Shown here piece by piece: positions 55,462-64,000 of a stretch of 64,000 nucleotides of DNA. The stretch spans positions 2,356,001-2,420,000 of the forward strand of contig NZ_CP080376.1 of the NCBI RefSeq assembly GCF_019443405.1, given 5' to 3'. The notes beneath the pieces were generated by a model, which had not been told where the DNA came from, ran no database searches, and saw only the letters and a list, made by a program, of their open reading frames with translations. Position numbers and translations under genes: made by a program. How positions within the stretch are numbered: the stretch's first letter is position 1; each line of letters opens with the position of its first letter. This DNA is from Brevundimonas sp. PAMC22021 (GTDB taxonomy: Bacteria; Pseudomonadota; Alphaproteobacteria; Caulobacterales; Caulobacteraceae).

Positions 55462-57032
55462 CCCCGCGCCCGCCTTATCGCACGGCCCCAGAGCCGCCGC
55501 CGGCGATGCCGGTGAACGACCCGGTCGGCTCGCTGCTGCGTCTGATCGGCTGGCTGTGGGTGCTGGTGCGTCATGACGCCCTGATCCCGCGCGAGGCCAC
55601 GCCGCTGCTGCCCCGCTGGGCGCGCCCGTTCGCGCAGCTTATCCAGATGTTCGCCACGCGCGAAGGCAAGCTGGGACGACCAGGCGAGCGCGTCGGCAAG
55701 GCGTTCGAGAACCTCGGACCGGTCGCGATCAAGCTGGGCCAGGTGCTGGCCACCCGCGCCGACATCTTCGGCCTCCAGTTCGCGCGCGACCTGGGTCGCC
55801 TGAAGGACCGCCTGCCGCCCTTCCCGCTGGAGGAGGCCCGGCGCGAGATCGAACGTTCGCTGGGCCGACCGGTCGAGGCGCTGTTCATCGACCTGGGCCA
55901 GCCCGTCGCCGCCGCCTCCCTGGCCCAGGCCCATCCCGCGCACCTGGCCGACGGGCGGCGCGTGGCGGTCAAGGTGCTGCGCCCGGGCGTGGAGCGGCGG
56001 GTGTCGCACGGCCTGGACGCCATGCGGCTGGCGGCGCGTCTTGTGCATCGCCTGATCCCGCTGGCCCGCCGGCTCGAGCCGGAAGCCTTTGTCGAGACCA
56101 TCGCCCGCTCGCTGGAGTTGGAACTCGATATGCGGCTGGAGGCGGCCGCCGCTTCCGAGATGGCCGAGGTCATGGCCAAGGACGGCTACATGTCCGCCCC
56201 CGCCGTGGTCTGGGACGGGGTCGGCAAGCGCGTGCTGACGCTGGAATGGGCGCCCGGCACGCCCATGACCGATCCGGCGCTGATCGACCTGCCCGGTCTC
56301 GACAAGGATCAGCTGGCCGACAATGTGGTGCGCGCCTTTCTGGTCCAGGCGCTGGATCACGGCGCCTTTCACGCCGACCTTCACGAAGGCAATCTGTTCG
56401 CCAGCGCCCCAGCGCACCTGACCGCCATCGATTTCGGCATCGTCGGGCGGCTGGGCCCGGCCGAGCGCCGCTACCTGGCCGAAATCCTGTGGGGCTTCAT
56501 CTCGCGCGATTACGACCGCATCGCCCGGGTGCATTTCGAGGCCGGCTACGTCCCGCCGCAGCATTCGGTCGAAGCCTTCGCCCAGGCCCTGCGCGCGGTG
56601 GGTGAGCCGGTGATCGGCCGCGCCGCCAGCCAGGTCTCGATGGGCCGGCTGCTGGGTCAGCTGTTCGAGATCACCGCCCTGTTCGACATGCACCTGCGGC
56701 CCGAGCTGATCCTGCTGCAGAAGACCATGGTCTCCGTCGAAGGCGTCGCCCGCCGGCTGAATCCCGACCACGACCTGTGGAAGGCCGCCCAACCGGTGGT
56801 CGAACGCTGGATCCGCCGCGAGCTGGGTCCGCAGGCTCAGGCGCGGGATGCTCTGCAGGACTTTCTGGCCGCCGCCCGCGCCCTGTCGCGGCGCATCCAG
56901 GAGGAGCCGGAGGTCCGCACCGTGGTCATCGAAAAGCCCCGAACCGCGCCTTGGCTGGCGGCCTGCGTGATCGTGGCGACCGTCGCCTCGCTCGGCGCCT
57001 TCGCCCTGGCCCTGTGGCCGCACCTGTCCTGA
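55449..57032 (+). CDS. ubiB: Ubiquinone biosynthesis ATPase/kinase-like protein UbiB
   Basis: A 527-residue ABC1/ADCK-type protein. It has the KxGQ motif in [13 protein letters not shown], the Ala-rich loop in [31 protein letters not shown] and [14 protein letters not shown], then two C-terminal membrane helices (about 495-525). UbiB proteins use ATP to help move or expose hydrophobic quinone intermediates. The start is uncertain: a GTG at 55449 inside ubiE, or an ATG at 55506 with no ribosome binding site. It is coupled to ubiE. Confidence 0.95.
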   Translation: MGHLTPRPPYRTAPEPPPAMPVNDPVGSLLRLIGWLWVLVRHDALIPREATPLLPRWARPFAQLIQMFATREGKLGRPGERVGKAFENLGPVAIKLGQVLATRADIFGLQFARDLGRLKDRLPPFPLEEARREIERSLGRPVEALFIDLGQPVAAASLAQAHPAHLADGRRVAVKVLRPGVERRVSHGLDAMRLAARLVHRLIPLARRLEPEAFVETIARSLELELDMRLEAAAASEMAEVMAKDGYMSAPAVVWDGVGKRVLTLEWAPGTPMTDPALIDLPGLDKDQLADNVVRAFLVQALDHGAFHADLHEGNLFASAPAHLTAIDFGIVGRLGPAERRYLAEILWGFISRDYDRIARVHFEAGYVPPQHSVEAFAQALRAVGEPVIGRAASQVSMGRLLGQLFEITALFDMHLRPELILLQKTMVSVEGVARRLNPDHDLWKAAQPVVERWIRRELGPQAQARDALQDFLAAARALSRRIQEEPEVRTVVIEKPRTAPWLAACVIVATVASLGAFALALWPHLS

Positions 57033-57046
57033 CCGCCGGAGCCGAC

Positions 57047-57502
57047 ATGAAGACCCTGCTGATCGCCGCCGCCCTCCTCGCCGCGCCTCTCCCCGTCATG
57101 GCCCAGAGCGTCGCGGCCGGAGCGGTGCCCAACAGCTTCGATGGACCGCAAGCCGCGACGCCTCAGACCGCCGCGCCACAGGCAGCCGCTCCCGCCGCGC
57201 AGGCGCCCGACACCGCACGCGCCGAGACCGCGCTTCGCGAGGTCATCGTCGCGGCTCAGGGCGCCGGATTTGACTACAGCGACTTCACGTCGGACCTCGG
57301 CACGAAGATCAAGGCTCAGGAGGCGCAGGTCCTGCCGCTGATCAAGAGCTTCGGCGCCATCAAGACTGTGGAGGCGCGCGGCCAGGAGAACGGCGCCGAC
57401 CTGTTCCGCGTCACCTTCGACAACCAGGTCACGGAATGGCTGATCGGCTTCGACGCCGACAACAAGATCGCCCTGCTGCTGTTCCGCCCGGCCGAAAGCT
57501 GA
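57047..57502 (+). CDS. Small exported protein, unknown
   Basis: A 151-residue protein with a signal peptide (about 1-20, LLAAPLPVMAQ), an Ala/Pro/Gln-rich linker (25-55) and a C-terminal alpha/beta domain (about 60-150, YSDFTSDLGTKIKAQEAQVL to DNKIALLLFRPAES). It lies 14 bases after ubiB, so it is probably cotranscribed. I do not recognise a family. Confidence 0.7.
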   Translation: MKTLLIAAALLAAPLPVMAQSVAAGAVPNSFDGPQAATPQTAAPQAAAPAAQAPDTARAETALREVIVAAQGAGFDYSDFTSDLGTKIKAQEAQVLPLIKSFGAIKTVEARGQENGADLFRVTFDNQVTEWLIGFDADNKIALLLFRPAES

Positions 57503-57505
57503 GGC

Positions 57506-57907
57506 TCAGTCCAGCCGGGGCTTGCCGCGCCCGCTCTTGATGCTGGACCGACTGGCCTTGGCCACCAGGCGCCGTTCCTTCGAGGCACGCGTCGGCCGCG
57601 TCGGCACGCGATAGGTCGGCGCCACGGCGGCCTTGTCGACCATGGCCTGCAATCGCTCAATGGCGTCGGCGCGATTGCGCTCCTGGCTGCGAAAGCGCGT
57701 GGCGGTGATGACGATGACCCCGTCCAGCGTCAGCCGACTGCCCGCCAGCTTCATCAGTCGCGCGCGCTGTCCCTCGCTCAGCGAAGGCGAGTTGCGGACG
57801 TCGAACCGCATCTGCACGGCGGTCGAGACCTTGTTGACGTTCTGACCGCCCGGTCCGCCGGCGCGAAAGAAGCGAAACTCCAGCTCCTCCTCCGGGATCG
57901 TCGTCAT
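57506..57907 (-). CDS. arfB: Ribosome-rescue peptidyl-tRNA hydrolase ArfB
   Basis: A 133-residue release-factor-like protein that frees stalled ribosomes. The GGQ motif is in RAGGPGGQNVNKVSTAVQ, and the basic tail that enters the mRNA channel is RRLVAKASRSSIKSGRGKPR. It lacks a codon-recognition domain, which separates it from RF1 and RF2. It overlaps the stop codon of the upstream DUF188 gene. Confidence 0.95.
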   Translation of the reverse strand: MTTIPEEELEFRFFRAGGPGGQNVNKVSTAVQMRFDVRNSPSLSEGQRARLMKLAGSRLTLDGVIVITATRFRSQERNRADAIERLQAMVDKAAVAPTYRVPTRPTRASKERRLVAKASRSSIKSGRGKPRLD

Positions 57908-58362
57908 GATCCGGCGCGCCTCGCCCGCACCACCGCCTGATCCAGCGCCTGCAAGAAGCGCGAGCGATCGGCGGCGGAAAACGGCGGCGGGCCGGAGGTG
58001 GCGACGCCCATCGAGCGCAGATGCTCGCCCACCATCCTTCCGGCCAGGGCCGAGCCGATGCTGTCAGGCGTGAACGGCTGCCCGTTGGCCTTGAGCGCCT
58101 GCGCGCCCGCCTTCAGGCACCGGTCGGCCAGCGGAATATCGGCGGTGATCACCACATCGCCCGGGACGGCGCGCTCGGCGATCCAGTCGTCGGCCACGTC
58201 GGGACCGGCGTCCACCACCACCTGCTCGATCAGGGGCTCGCCGCGTGGGACCTGCATCCAGGCGTTGGAAACCACAAAGACCTTGAGGCCGTAGCGTCGC
58301 GCGACGCGATACACCTCCTCCTTCACCGGGCAGGCGTCGGCGTCGATGAAGAGGGTGGTCAT
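57904..58362 (-). CDS. YaiI/YqxD (DUF188) family protein
   Basis: A 152-residue protein with a PIN/NYN-like nuclease pattern: FIDADACPVKEEVYRVARRY, VVDAGPDVADDWIAERAVPG, VVITADIPLADRCLKAG and GPPPFSAADRSRFLQALD. The acidic residues fit a metal-dependent RNase fold, but the activity is unproven. The family start would be 58362. A longer start at 58398 has GGAGG 4 bases upstream, but that site belongs to the adjacent repeat. It is cotranscribed with arfB. Confidence 0.9.
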   Translation of the reverse strand: MTTLFIDADACPVKEEVYRVARRYGLKVFVVSNAWMQVPRGEPLIEQVVVDAGPDVADDWIAERAVPGDVVITADIPLADRCLKAGAQALKANGQPFTPDSIGSALAGRMVGEHLRSMGVATSGPPPFSAADRSRFLQALDQAVVRARRAGS

Positions 58363-58398
58363 GCCCGGAGGCTTAGCGCGTGCAAAGTCCGACGTCAT

Positions 58399-58544
58399 CT
58401 CTCCTCCCCATCAAGGATGGGGAGGTGGCGCGAGGCGCAAGCGTCGTGACGGAGGGGTCTGCATCCGCCGCGGAGATCCCCTCCGTCCCGTCGGCTGTCG
58501 CCGCCGATCCACCTCCCCATCCGCTTCGCGGACAGGGAGGAGAG
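58399..58544. repeat. Palindromic intergenic repeat, copy 1
   Basis: A 146-base element built of nested hairpins: CTCCCCATC with GATGGGGAG at each end, and ACGGAGGGGT facing ATCCCCTCCGT in the middle. Its reverse complement closely matches copy 2 at 61456-61595. It fills the gap between the amidohydrolase and DUF188 genes. Confidence 0.85.
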
Positions 58545-58550
58545 TGTTCA

Positions 58551-59891
58551 TCAGTTGCGATAGGCCGGCGGCATCGGCGTCTGCTGCCGATAGCGGTCGC
58601 GCAGCAGGAGGTTGCGGGCTTCCAGCGGCTGCTCCACGCCATCCACGAATACCGCCGAGGGCTGGCTCAGCGGCTCCAGCGGATCGCCGGACCACACCAC
58701 CACATCGCCGGCGGCGCCCGGCGCGATCTGACCGAACTGGCCCGCCATGCCGAAGATGCGCGCCGGATTGACCGTGATCGCCGCGATGGCCGAGGCATAG
58801 GGCAGCCCGTGCGACACGGCGTTGCCGGCGTTGTAGCGGGTCTCGCGCGCGCGGTGGGTCGAGCCCTCGTTGCCCTTGATGGCGATCACCACCCCGGCCG
58901 CATCCAGCGCCGCCGCATTCTCCATGCGCGCGGCGCGGACCTCGAAGTTGGCCGGCAGGTTGGACACGGGATTGAGCAGCACCGGCACGTTCGCCGCCGC
59001 GATGTCGGAAGCGACCAGCCAGCCTTCCTCCGCGCCGTCCAGGATCAGCTTGACCCCTTCCTCGCGCGCCAGCCGCAGGACCTGCTGGATGTCGGAGGCG
59101 CGGTGCACGGTGACGATCAGCGGCATGTCGCCGTTGGCCACGGGGATCAGCGCCTCCAGATCGGCGCGCGATAGCATCAGGTCGCGCAGGCCCGCCCGCT
59201 CATACGCCGACTTGTTGCGGGCGTAGAGCCGCACCTCCGCCAGGGTTTCCTTAAACAGGGTGTATTCGGCGCCGCGTGCGCCGCCGGCCACGCCGGCCCC
59301 GGCCTCGCCGAACGGCGCTGTCATGGCGACCCGCGACTTGACCAGGATGTCGGTTCCGCGCCCCAGGTGGATCACCGCCGCCTGGCCCCCGAACAGGCCG
59401 GGCGTATGATAGCCGCCTTCGCCCGCCCCCGCCGTGTCATGCTCGTGCACATGGCCGCCGGACGATCCGGAATGTTGGGGCACCACCACCGCACGCGTGA
59501 CGCCGCCCAGCCGCGCGACCGGCAGGGTGAAGGACCAGGGATCCAATCCATAGGAGACGTCAAAGGCGGCGCTGAGGGTATTCGACCGGTTGGCCAGGTC
59601 GTTGGTCCCGCCGATCGAGCCGACTTCCGATCCCGCGAGGCCGGAATCCACCGCGACGAAGCCCGGCGCGACAACCTTGCCGGCCGCGTCGATCACGCGG
59701 GCGCCGGCAGGCGCGCCGCCCTGGCCCACCGAGACCACCCGGCCGTTGGAGATCACCACCGTGCCGTTCTCGACCACCGAGGTTCCGGTCAGCACTCGAC
59801 CGCCGACAATGGCGACCGTCTCCTGCGCCAGCGCCGGAAGGGCGAGCGCCAGCGAAGCGACTGCGCCCATGACGATTTGCGAAATGCGCAT
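58551..59891 (-). CDS. Amidohydrolase family protein lacking the HxH metal motif
   Basis: A 446-residue exported protein (signal peptide about 1-24, ending ALAQ) of the imidazolonepropionase-like amidohydrolase group. It keeps the small beta-sandwich (VAIVGGRVLTGTSVVENGTV, GDVVVWSGDPLEP) but the usual HxH after strand 1 is replaced by FVAVDSGLAGSEVG. Later ligands are also degenerate (VTVHRASDIQQV is kept). It may be a non-catalytic partner of the upstream paralogue, with which it is coupled (TGATG). Confidence 0.85.
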   Translation of the reverse strand: MRISQIVMGAVASLALALPALAQETVAIVGGRVLTGTSVVENGTVVISNGRVVSVGQGGAPAGARVIDAAGKVVAPGFVAVDSGLAGSEVGSIGGTNDLANRSNTLSAAFDVSYGLDPWSFTLPVARLGGVTRAVVVPQHSGSSGGHVHEHDTAGAGEGGYHTPGLFGGQAAVIHLGRGTDILVKSRVAMTAPFGEAGAGVAGGARGAEYTLFKETLAEVRLYARNKSAYERAGLRDLMLSRADLEALIPVANGDMPLIVTVHRASDIQQVLRLAREEGVKLILDGAEEGWLVASDIAAANVPVLLNPVSNLPANFEVRAARMENAAALDAAGVVIAIKGNEGSTHRARETRYNAGNAVSHGLPYASAIAAITVNPARIFGMAGQFGQIAPGAAGDVVVWSGDPLEPLSQPSAVFVDGVEQPLEARNLLLRDRYRQQTPMPPAYRN

Positions 59892-61363
59892 CAGCGGGCT
59901 CCTTCGCGGACGTTGGCGGCCGATTGGCCATAGCCGGGCTGGCCCAGCTCGAAGTCGCTGGTCGGCTGATAGGCCGGGTTGCTCCGGTCGAAAGCCAGGC
60001 CGCCATCGACGAACACCTGGTCGGCGCGGGCATAGACCGAGAAGGGATCGGCGCTCCAGATCACCACATCGGCGCGTTTTCCGGGCTCCAGCGAGCCGGT
60101 CTCCTTGTCGATGCCGATAGCCTTGGCGGCGTTCAGGGTGAACCAGCGCACGGCGTGCTCTTCGGAGATGTTCAGTCCCGCGCGACGGCCGGCCGACAGG
60201 GCGGCGGCCGCCTCCTGGTTCAGACGCTGGGTCAGTTCGGCGTCGTCGGAGTGGATCACCGCGCAGCCGCCCTCGGCCGCATCCACCAAGGCGGCGTTCT
60301 CCTCGATGCCGTCGAGCGCCTCCATCTTGAAGCCCCACCAGCCCGTCCAGATGGCCGCGCAGATGCCGGCCTGCGCCAGCTGCGGCGCCAGCTTGTAGGC
60401 CTCGGTCGCGTGATGAAAGGTGGTGATGCGGTAGTCGAACTCCTTGGCCAGATCCATCATCAGCGCCATCTCGTCGGCGCGGTAGCAGTGGTTCTGGATC
60501 AGGATCGAGCCGTCGAGCACGCCCGTCAGCGTCTCGTTCTGAAGGTTGCGGGTCGGCGGCGAACCGTCGCCGTCCTCGCGCCACTTGTCCCACTTGGCCT
60601 TGTAGTCGCGCGCGGCGATGAAGGCGGCGCGATAACCGGCCATGTTGCCCATGCCGGTCGCCGGGCTCTGGTTGCGGCCGCCATAGACGCGCGACGGGTT
60701 CTCGCCGCAGGCCATCTTCACCGTATAGGGCGCGCCGGGGAACTTCATGCCCTGCATGGTGATGGACGGCACGTTGCGGATGGTCACGCCGCGTCCGCCG
60801 AACAGGTTCGCCGAGCCGGGCAGGATGTGCATGGTCGTGACGCCGCCCGCCCGGGCGGTGTTGAAGCCCGGATCCTGCGGCCACAGCGAATGCTCGGCCC
60901 AGACCTGCGCCGTGTTCGGGCTGGTGGCCTCGTTGCCGTCGCTCATCCCCTGCACGCCGGGCGAGGGATAGACGCCAAGGTGGCTGTGCACGTCGATGAC
61001 GCCGGGGGTGACATAGCGGCCGCGCGCATCCACCACCCGGTGACCGGCCGGCGTCGGCGTCGAGGCGTCGCCCACCGCCGCCACCCGGCCGTCGGTCACG
61101 ATCACCACGCCGTTGTCGATCCTGGCGCCCGTGCCGGTCAGCACGGTTGCGCCGACGATGGCCATGTTCTCGCGCGGCAGCGGCCGGTAGGTCGAGGGAT
61201 AGGGATCGGGATTGGCCGAGGCGTCCAAGCCGGGGGCCAGGGCCTCGCGCTCCGTCTCAGGCTCCGTCTCGCTTCCGCCGCCGGTCGTGGCGCAGGCCGA
61301 TGCGCCCAACACGGCGCAGGCCAGGGCCGCAAGGCTCGCGCCCCGCAGAACATGTCCGATCAT
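59891..61363 (-). CDS. Amidohydrolase family lipoprotein
   Basis: A 490-residue exported metal-dependent hydrolase. The signal ends in LGASAC (lipobox Cys about 25). The HxH motif is in PGVIDVHSHLGVYPSPG; further ligand candidates are in TTFHHATEAYKLA and AVIHSDDAELTQRL. The closing beta-sandwich is PGKRADVVIWSADPFS. Such enzymes often cleave dipeptides (imidazolonepropionase or prolidase relatives). GAGGGG lies upstream of the ATG at 61363. It is the first gene of a pair. Confidence 0.88.
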   Translation of the reverse strand: MIGHVLRGASLAALACAVLGASACATTGGGSETEPETEREALAPGLDASANPDPYPSTYRPLPRENMAIVGATVLTGTGARIDNGVVIVTDGRVAAVGDASTPTPAGHRVVDARGRYVTPGVIDVHSHLGVYPSPGVQGMSDGNEATSPNTAQVWAEHSLWPQDPGFNTARAGGVTTMHILPGSANLFGGRGVTIRNVPSITMQGMKFPGAPYTVKMACGENPSRVYGGRNQSPATGMGNMAGYRAAFIAARDYKAKWDKWREDGDGSPPTRNLQNETLTGVLDGSILIQNHCYRADEMALMMDLAKEFDYRITTFHHATEAYKLAPQLAQAGICAAIWTGWWGFKMEALDGIEENAALVDAAEGGCAVIHSDDAELTQRLNQEAAAALSAGRRAGLNISEEHAVRWFTLNAAKAIGIDKETGSLEPGKRADVVIWSADPFSVYARADQVFVDGGLAFDRSNPAYQPTSDFELGQPGYGQSAANVREGAR

Positions 61364-61455
61364 CAAAGCCCCTCGATCTCCGCCAGCCCGGCGGCTCACT
61401 GAATAGTGGGGAGCATAGAAGCGGCAACGGCCGAAGCCGTCAAAGCGTTTCGGAT

Positions 61456-61595
61456 CTTTCCTCTCCATCGGAGATGGGGAGGTGGATCGACGGCGACAGC
61501 CGGCGAGACGGAGGGGTTTTGCGCCATGACCTCAACCCCTCCGTCACGAGGCGATTCGCCTCGCGACACCTCCCCATCGGAGATGGGGAGGAGAG
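61456..61595. repeat. Palindromic intergenic repeat, copy 2
   Basis: A 140-base element with the same parts as copy 1, in the opposite orientation: CTCCATCGGAGATGGGGAG at the left end, CCTCCCCATCGGAGATGGGG at the right, and GACGGAGGGG facing CCCCTCCGTC inside. It lies between etfA and the amidohydrolase pair. The remainder of the gap 61364-61607 shows nothing recognisable. Confidence 0.85.
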
Positions 61596-61607
61596 CGGTT
61601 CAGCCGA

Positions 61608-62537
<930 letters not shown>

Positions 62538-62538
62538 C

Positions 62539-63306
62539 TTACAGCACTCCCGCTTCGTTCTTGAGCTTCATGACAAGGTCGGCGGCGTCGGTGACCTTGA
62601 CGCCCGCCGAACGCTTGGCCGGCTCTGTGACCTTGAGGACCGAAAGACGCGGCGCGAGATCGACGCCATAGTCAGCGGCGGCCTTGGTCGCGATCTCCTT
62701 CTTCTTGGCCTTCATGATGTTGGGCAGGGACGCATAGCGCGGCGTGTTGAGCCGCAGGTCCACCGTCACCACCGCCGGCAGGGCCGCGGCGATGGTCTGC
62801 AGGCCGCCATCGACTTCCCGCGTCACCGTGGCCTTGCCGTCGGCGATCTCGATCTTCGAGGCGAAGGTCGCCTGCGGCCAATCCAGCAGGGCGGCCAGCA
62901 TCTGACCGACCGCATTGTTGTCGCCGTCGATGGACTGCTTGCCCATCAGCACCAGGTCGGGCTTCTCCTCATCGACCACGGCCTTCAGCAGCTTGGCCAC
63001 TGCCAACGGCTCCAGGTCGGAGTCCGCGTTGATCAGTATGCCCCGGTCCGCGCCCATGGCCAGCGCCGTGCGGATCGTCTCCTGCGCCTGGGTCACGCCG
63101 ATGGAGACCACCACGATCTCAGACGCCGTGCCGGCGGCGTGATGCTCCTTGCCTTCCTTCAGGCGCACGGCCTCTTCGACGGCGATCTCGTCAAAGGGGT
63201 TCATGCTCATCTTGACGTTGGCCAGATCGACGCCCGTCTGGTCCGCCTTCACGCGCGCCTTGACGTTGTAGTCGATCACCCGCTTGACCGGGACGAGTAC
63301 CTTCAT
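62539..63306 (-). CDS. etfB: Electron transfer flavoprotein beta subunit
   Basis: A 255-residue AMP-binding subunit of ETF. It begins [16 protein letters not shown] and shows [36 protein letters not shown] and [14 protein letters not shown], which are family signatures. The start at 63306 gives the canonical N-terminus. It is the first gene of etfB-etfA. Confidence 0.97.
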   Translation of the reverse strand: MKVLVPVKRVIDYNVKARVKADQTGVDLANVKMSMNPFDEIAVEEAVRLKEGKEHHAAGTASEIVVVSIGVTQAQETIRTALAMGADRGILINADSDLEPLAVAKLLKAVVDEEKPDLVLMGKQSIDGDNNAVGQMLAALLDWPQATFASKIEIADGKATVTREVDGGLQTIAAALPAVVTVDLRLNTPRYASLPNIMKAKKKEIATKAAADYGVDLAPRLSVLKVTEPAKRSAGVKVTDAADLVMKLKNEAGVL

Positions 63307-63435
63307 GGGTTTATCCGTGAAATCGCCTGAATATCGTGGCAGGGACATGGAGCGGCCCGCCGGGCCTGTCAACGTAACGCCGCGTCAAGCTCAGAGGCTC
63401 CTCTGCGGCTTCAGATCGGCGATGTGGATCGGAAA

Positions 63436-63777
63436 ATGAAGCGCTTCCTGACCTTTCCTCGCCTCAGCCTGCTGTTCCTGGCCCTGTTCGGCCTGTCGGT
63501 CGCGGGCGTGTTCGTGCTGCAGACCTATTGGCTCGATCCCGGCAAGCGCTGCGAGGCGGCCGGCAGCTGGTACGACGTTGAAAGCCGCACCTGCGCCAAG
63601 CCGATCTACATCCCCGACATCACCGGCCGTCCCGCCGGCGTCAGCCGCGCCGAAGCTTCCAACGCCAAGAACCGGGAGCTGATCGAACTGGAGGACGAGG
63701 TCGCCCGCCAGCAGCGCGCCCTGCGTGAACAGGTCGCCCGCGAGAAGGCGCAGATCCAGAACCGTCAGGCGCAGTAG
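63436..63777 (+). CDS. Single-pass membrane protein, unknown
   Basis: A 113-residue protein: one N-terminal helix (about 9-30, LSLLFLALFGLSVAGVFVLQ), a short extracytoplasmic part with two cysteines (GKRCEAAGSWYDVESRTCAK) and a C-terminal Glu/Arg/Gln coiled coil (about 70-113). It may be an anchored periplasmic protein. The ATG at 63436 has GGA about 8 bases upstream. I do not recognise a family. Confidence 0.7.
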   Translation: MKRFLTFPRLSLLFLALFGLSVAGVFVLQTYWLDPGKRCEAAGSWYDVESRTCAKPIYIPDITGRPAGVSRAEASNAKNRELIELEDEVARQQRALREQVAREKAQIQNRQAQ

Positions 63778-63780
63778 CGC

Positions 63781-64000
63781 CTATCGCGTCGCACCCGGCT
63801 TCCACAGCACGTCGCCGGCGCCATTGGCGTTGGCGCGCCGGGCGGCCACGAACAGATGGTCAGAGAGCCGGTTCAGATAGCGTACCGCCTCCGGATTGAC
63901 CGCCTCGCCCGCTTCCATCAGGCGCACGGCGTCGCGCTCGGCCCGACGGCAGACGGTGCGCGCCAGGTGAAGATGCGCCGACAAGGGTGCGCCGCCGGGC
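63781..64000 (-). CDS. PduO-type ATP:cob(I)alamin adenosyltransferase, 3' part
   Basis: The last 72 codons of an adenosyltransferase that makes coenzyme B12 from cob(I)alamin and ATP; the rest lies beyond the window. LHLARTVCRRAERDAV and VRYLNRLSDHLFVAARRANA are the family signatures with the ATP- and cobalamin-contacting Arg residues. The frame reads PGGAPLSAHLHLAR up to the window edge, as in full-length relatives. Confidence 0.9.
   Translation of the reverse strand, partial: PGGAPLSAHLHLARTVCRRAERDAVRLMEAGEAVNPEAVRYLNRLSDHLFVAARRANANGAGDVLWKPGATR

Noticed and set aside
59891..60884. Extension of the second amidohydrolase frame far upstream into its neighbour.
   Set aside because: The extra part is an out-of-frame reading of the first amidohydrolase; a signal peptide and coupled ATG at 59891 mark the true start.

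Overview
The window is GC-rich (roughly two thirds G+C by eye), densely packed chromosomal DNA from an alphaproteobacterium of the order Caulobacterales, most probably Brevundimonas or a close relative. The evidence is a GcrA cell-cycle regulator, a PodJ-type polar organizer, an EipA (DUF1134) protein, CtrA-like and CcrM (GANTC) sites in front of cell-cycle genes, a UDP-sulfoquinovose synthase (sulfolipid is typical of Brevundimonas), an Oar-like TonB-dependent receptor and the hrcA-grpE / dnaK-dnaJ layout. I see no prophage, integron, CRISPR array or transposase. It is mainly core genome with a few small repeats and one compact insertion-like element.

Layout. 1-5.7 kb: 3' end of gluQ, a TauE/SafE exporter with its TIGR02186 partner, and podJ. 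5.8-11 kb: a PNPOx-fold protein, argD-argF, an ABC-2 permease, gcrA with a rich control region, and apaG. 11-15.4 kb: a double-length dCTP deaminase, sqdB, a YeeZ-like SDR, a VOC protein and eipA. 15.5-22.3 kb: pheS-pheT, a hybrid histidine kinase and infC-rpmI-rplT. 22.4-25.5 kb: an ABHD10-like hydrolase and the agmatine-to-putrescine genes aguA and aguB, with a 23S-rRNA-intervening-sequence (four-helix-bundle) gene wedged between them. 25.5-33.1 kb: TonB receptor, KpsS-like protein, OmpA porin, and dsbB-coq7. 33.2-38.7 kb: ExoD protein, HPPD, a secreted isoaspartyl peptidase, membrane proteins, tRNA-Leu(CAA) and an acyltransferase running antisense through that tRNA. 38.7-49.4 kb: rph, hrcA-grpE, a lipoprotein S8 protease, a dienelactone hydrolase, alkB, dnaK, dnaJ and dapB. 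49.4-58.4 kb: coaBC-dut, a toxin-like lipoprotein, a HAD phosphatase, rpsT, phhB-SDR, ubiE-ubiB, a DUF188 gene and arfB. 58.4-64 kb: a tandem amidohydrolase pair flanked by two inverted copies of a palindromic repeat, etfB-etfA, and the end of a cobalamin adenosyltransferase gene.

How the genes work together. Three control regions (podJ, gcrA, eipA) each carry a TTAA-N7-TTAA-like CtrA site with one mismatch. The podJ and gcrA regions also share the same DnaA-box-like 10-mer, the same 11-mer and a nearby GANTC site, so this stretch looks tied into the CtrA/DnaA/GcrA/CcrM circuit. Other coherent sets are arginine and polyamine metabolism (argD, argF, aguA, aguB), ubiquinone synthesis (coq7, ubiE, ubiB), pyrimidine deoxynucleotide pools (dcd-like, dut), protein quality control (hrcA, grpE, dnaK, dnaJ, dsbB, arfB) and electron transfer (etfA, etfB).

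No gene-free stretch exceeds 300 bases. The longest gaps are 30376-30645 (two hairpins), 61364-61607 (repeat copy 2), 5268-5487 (podJ control region), 21534-21741 (hairpin after infC) and 9834-10033 (gcrA control region).
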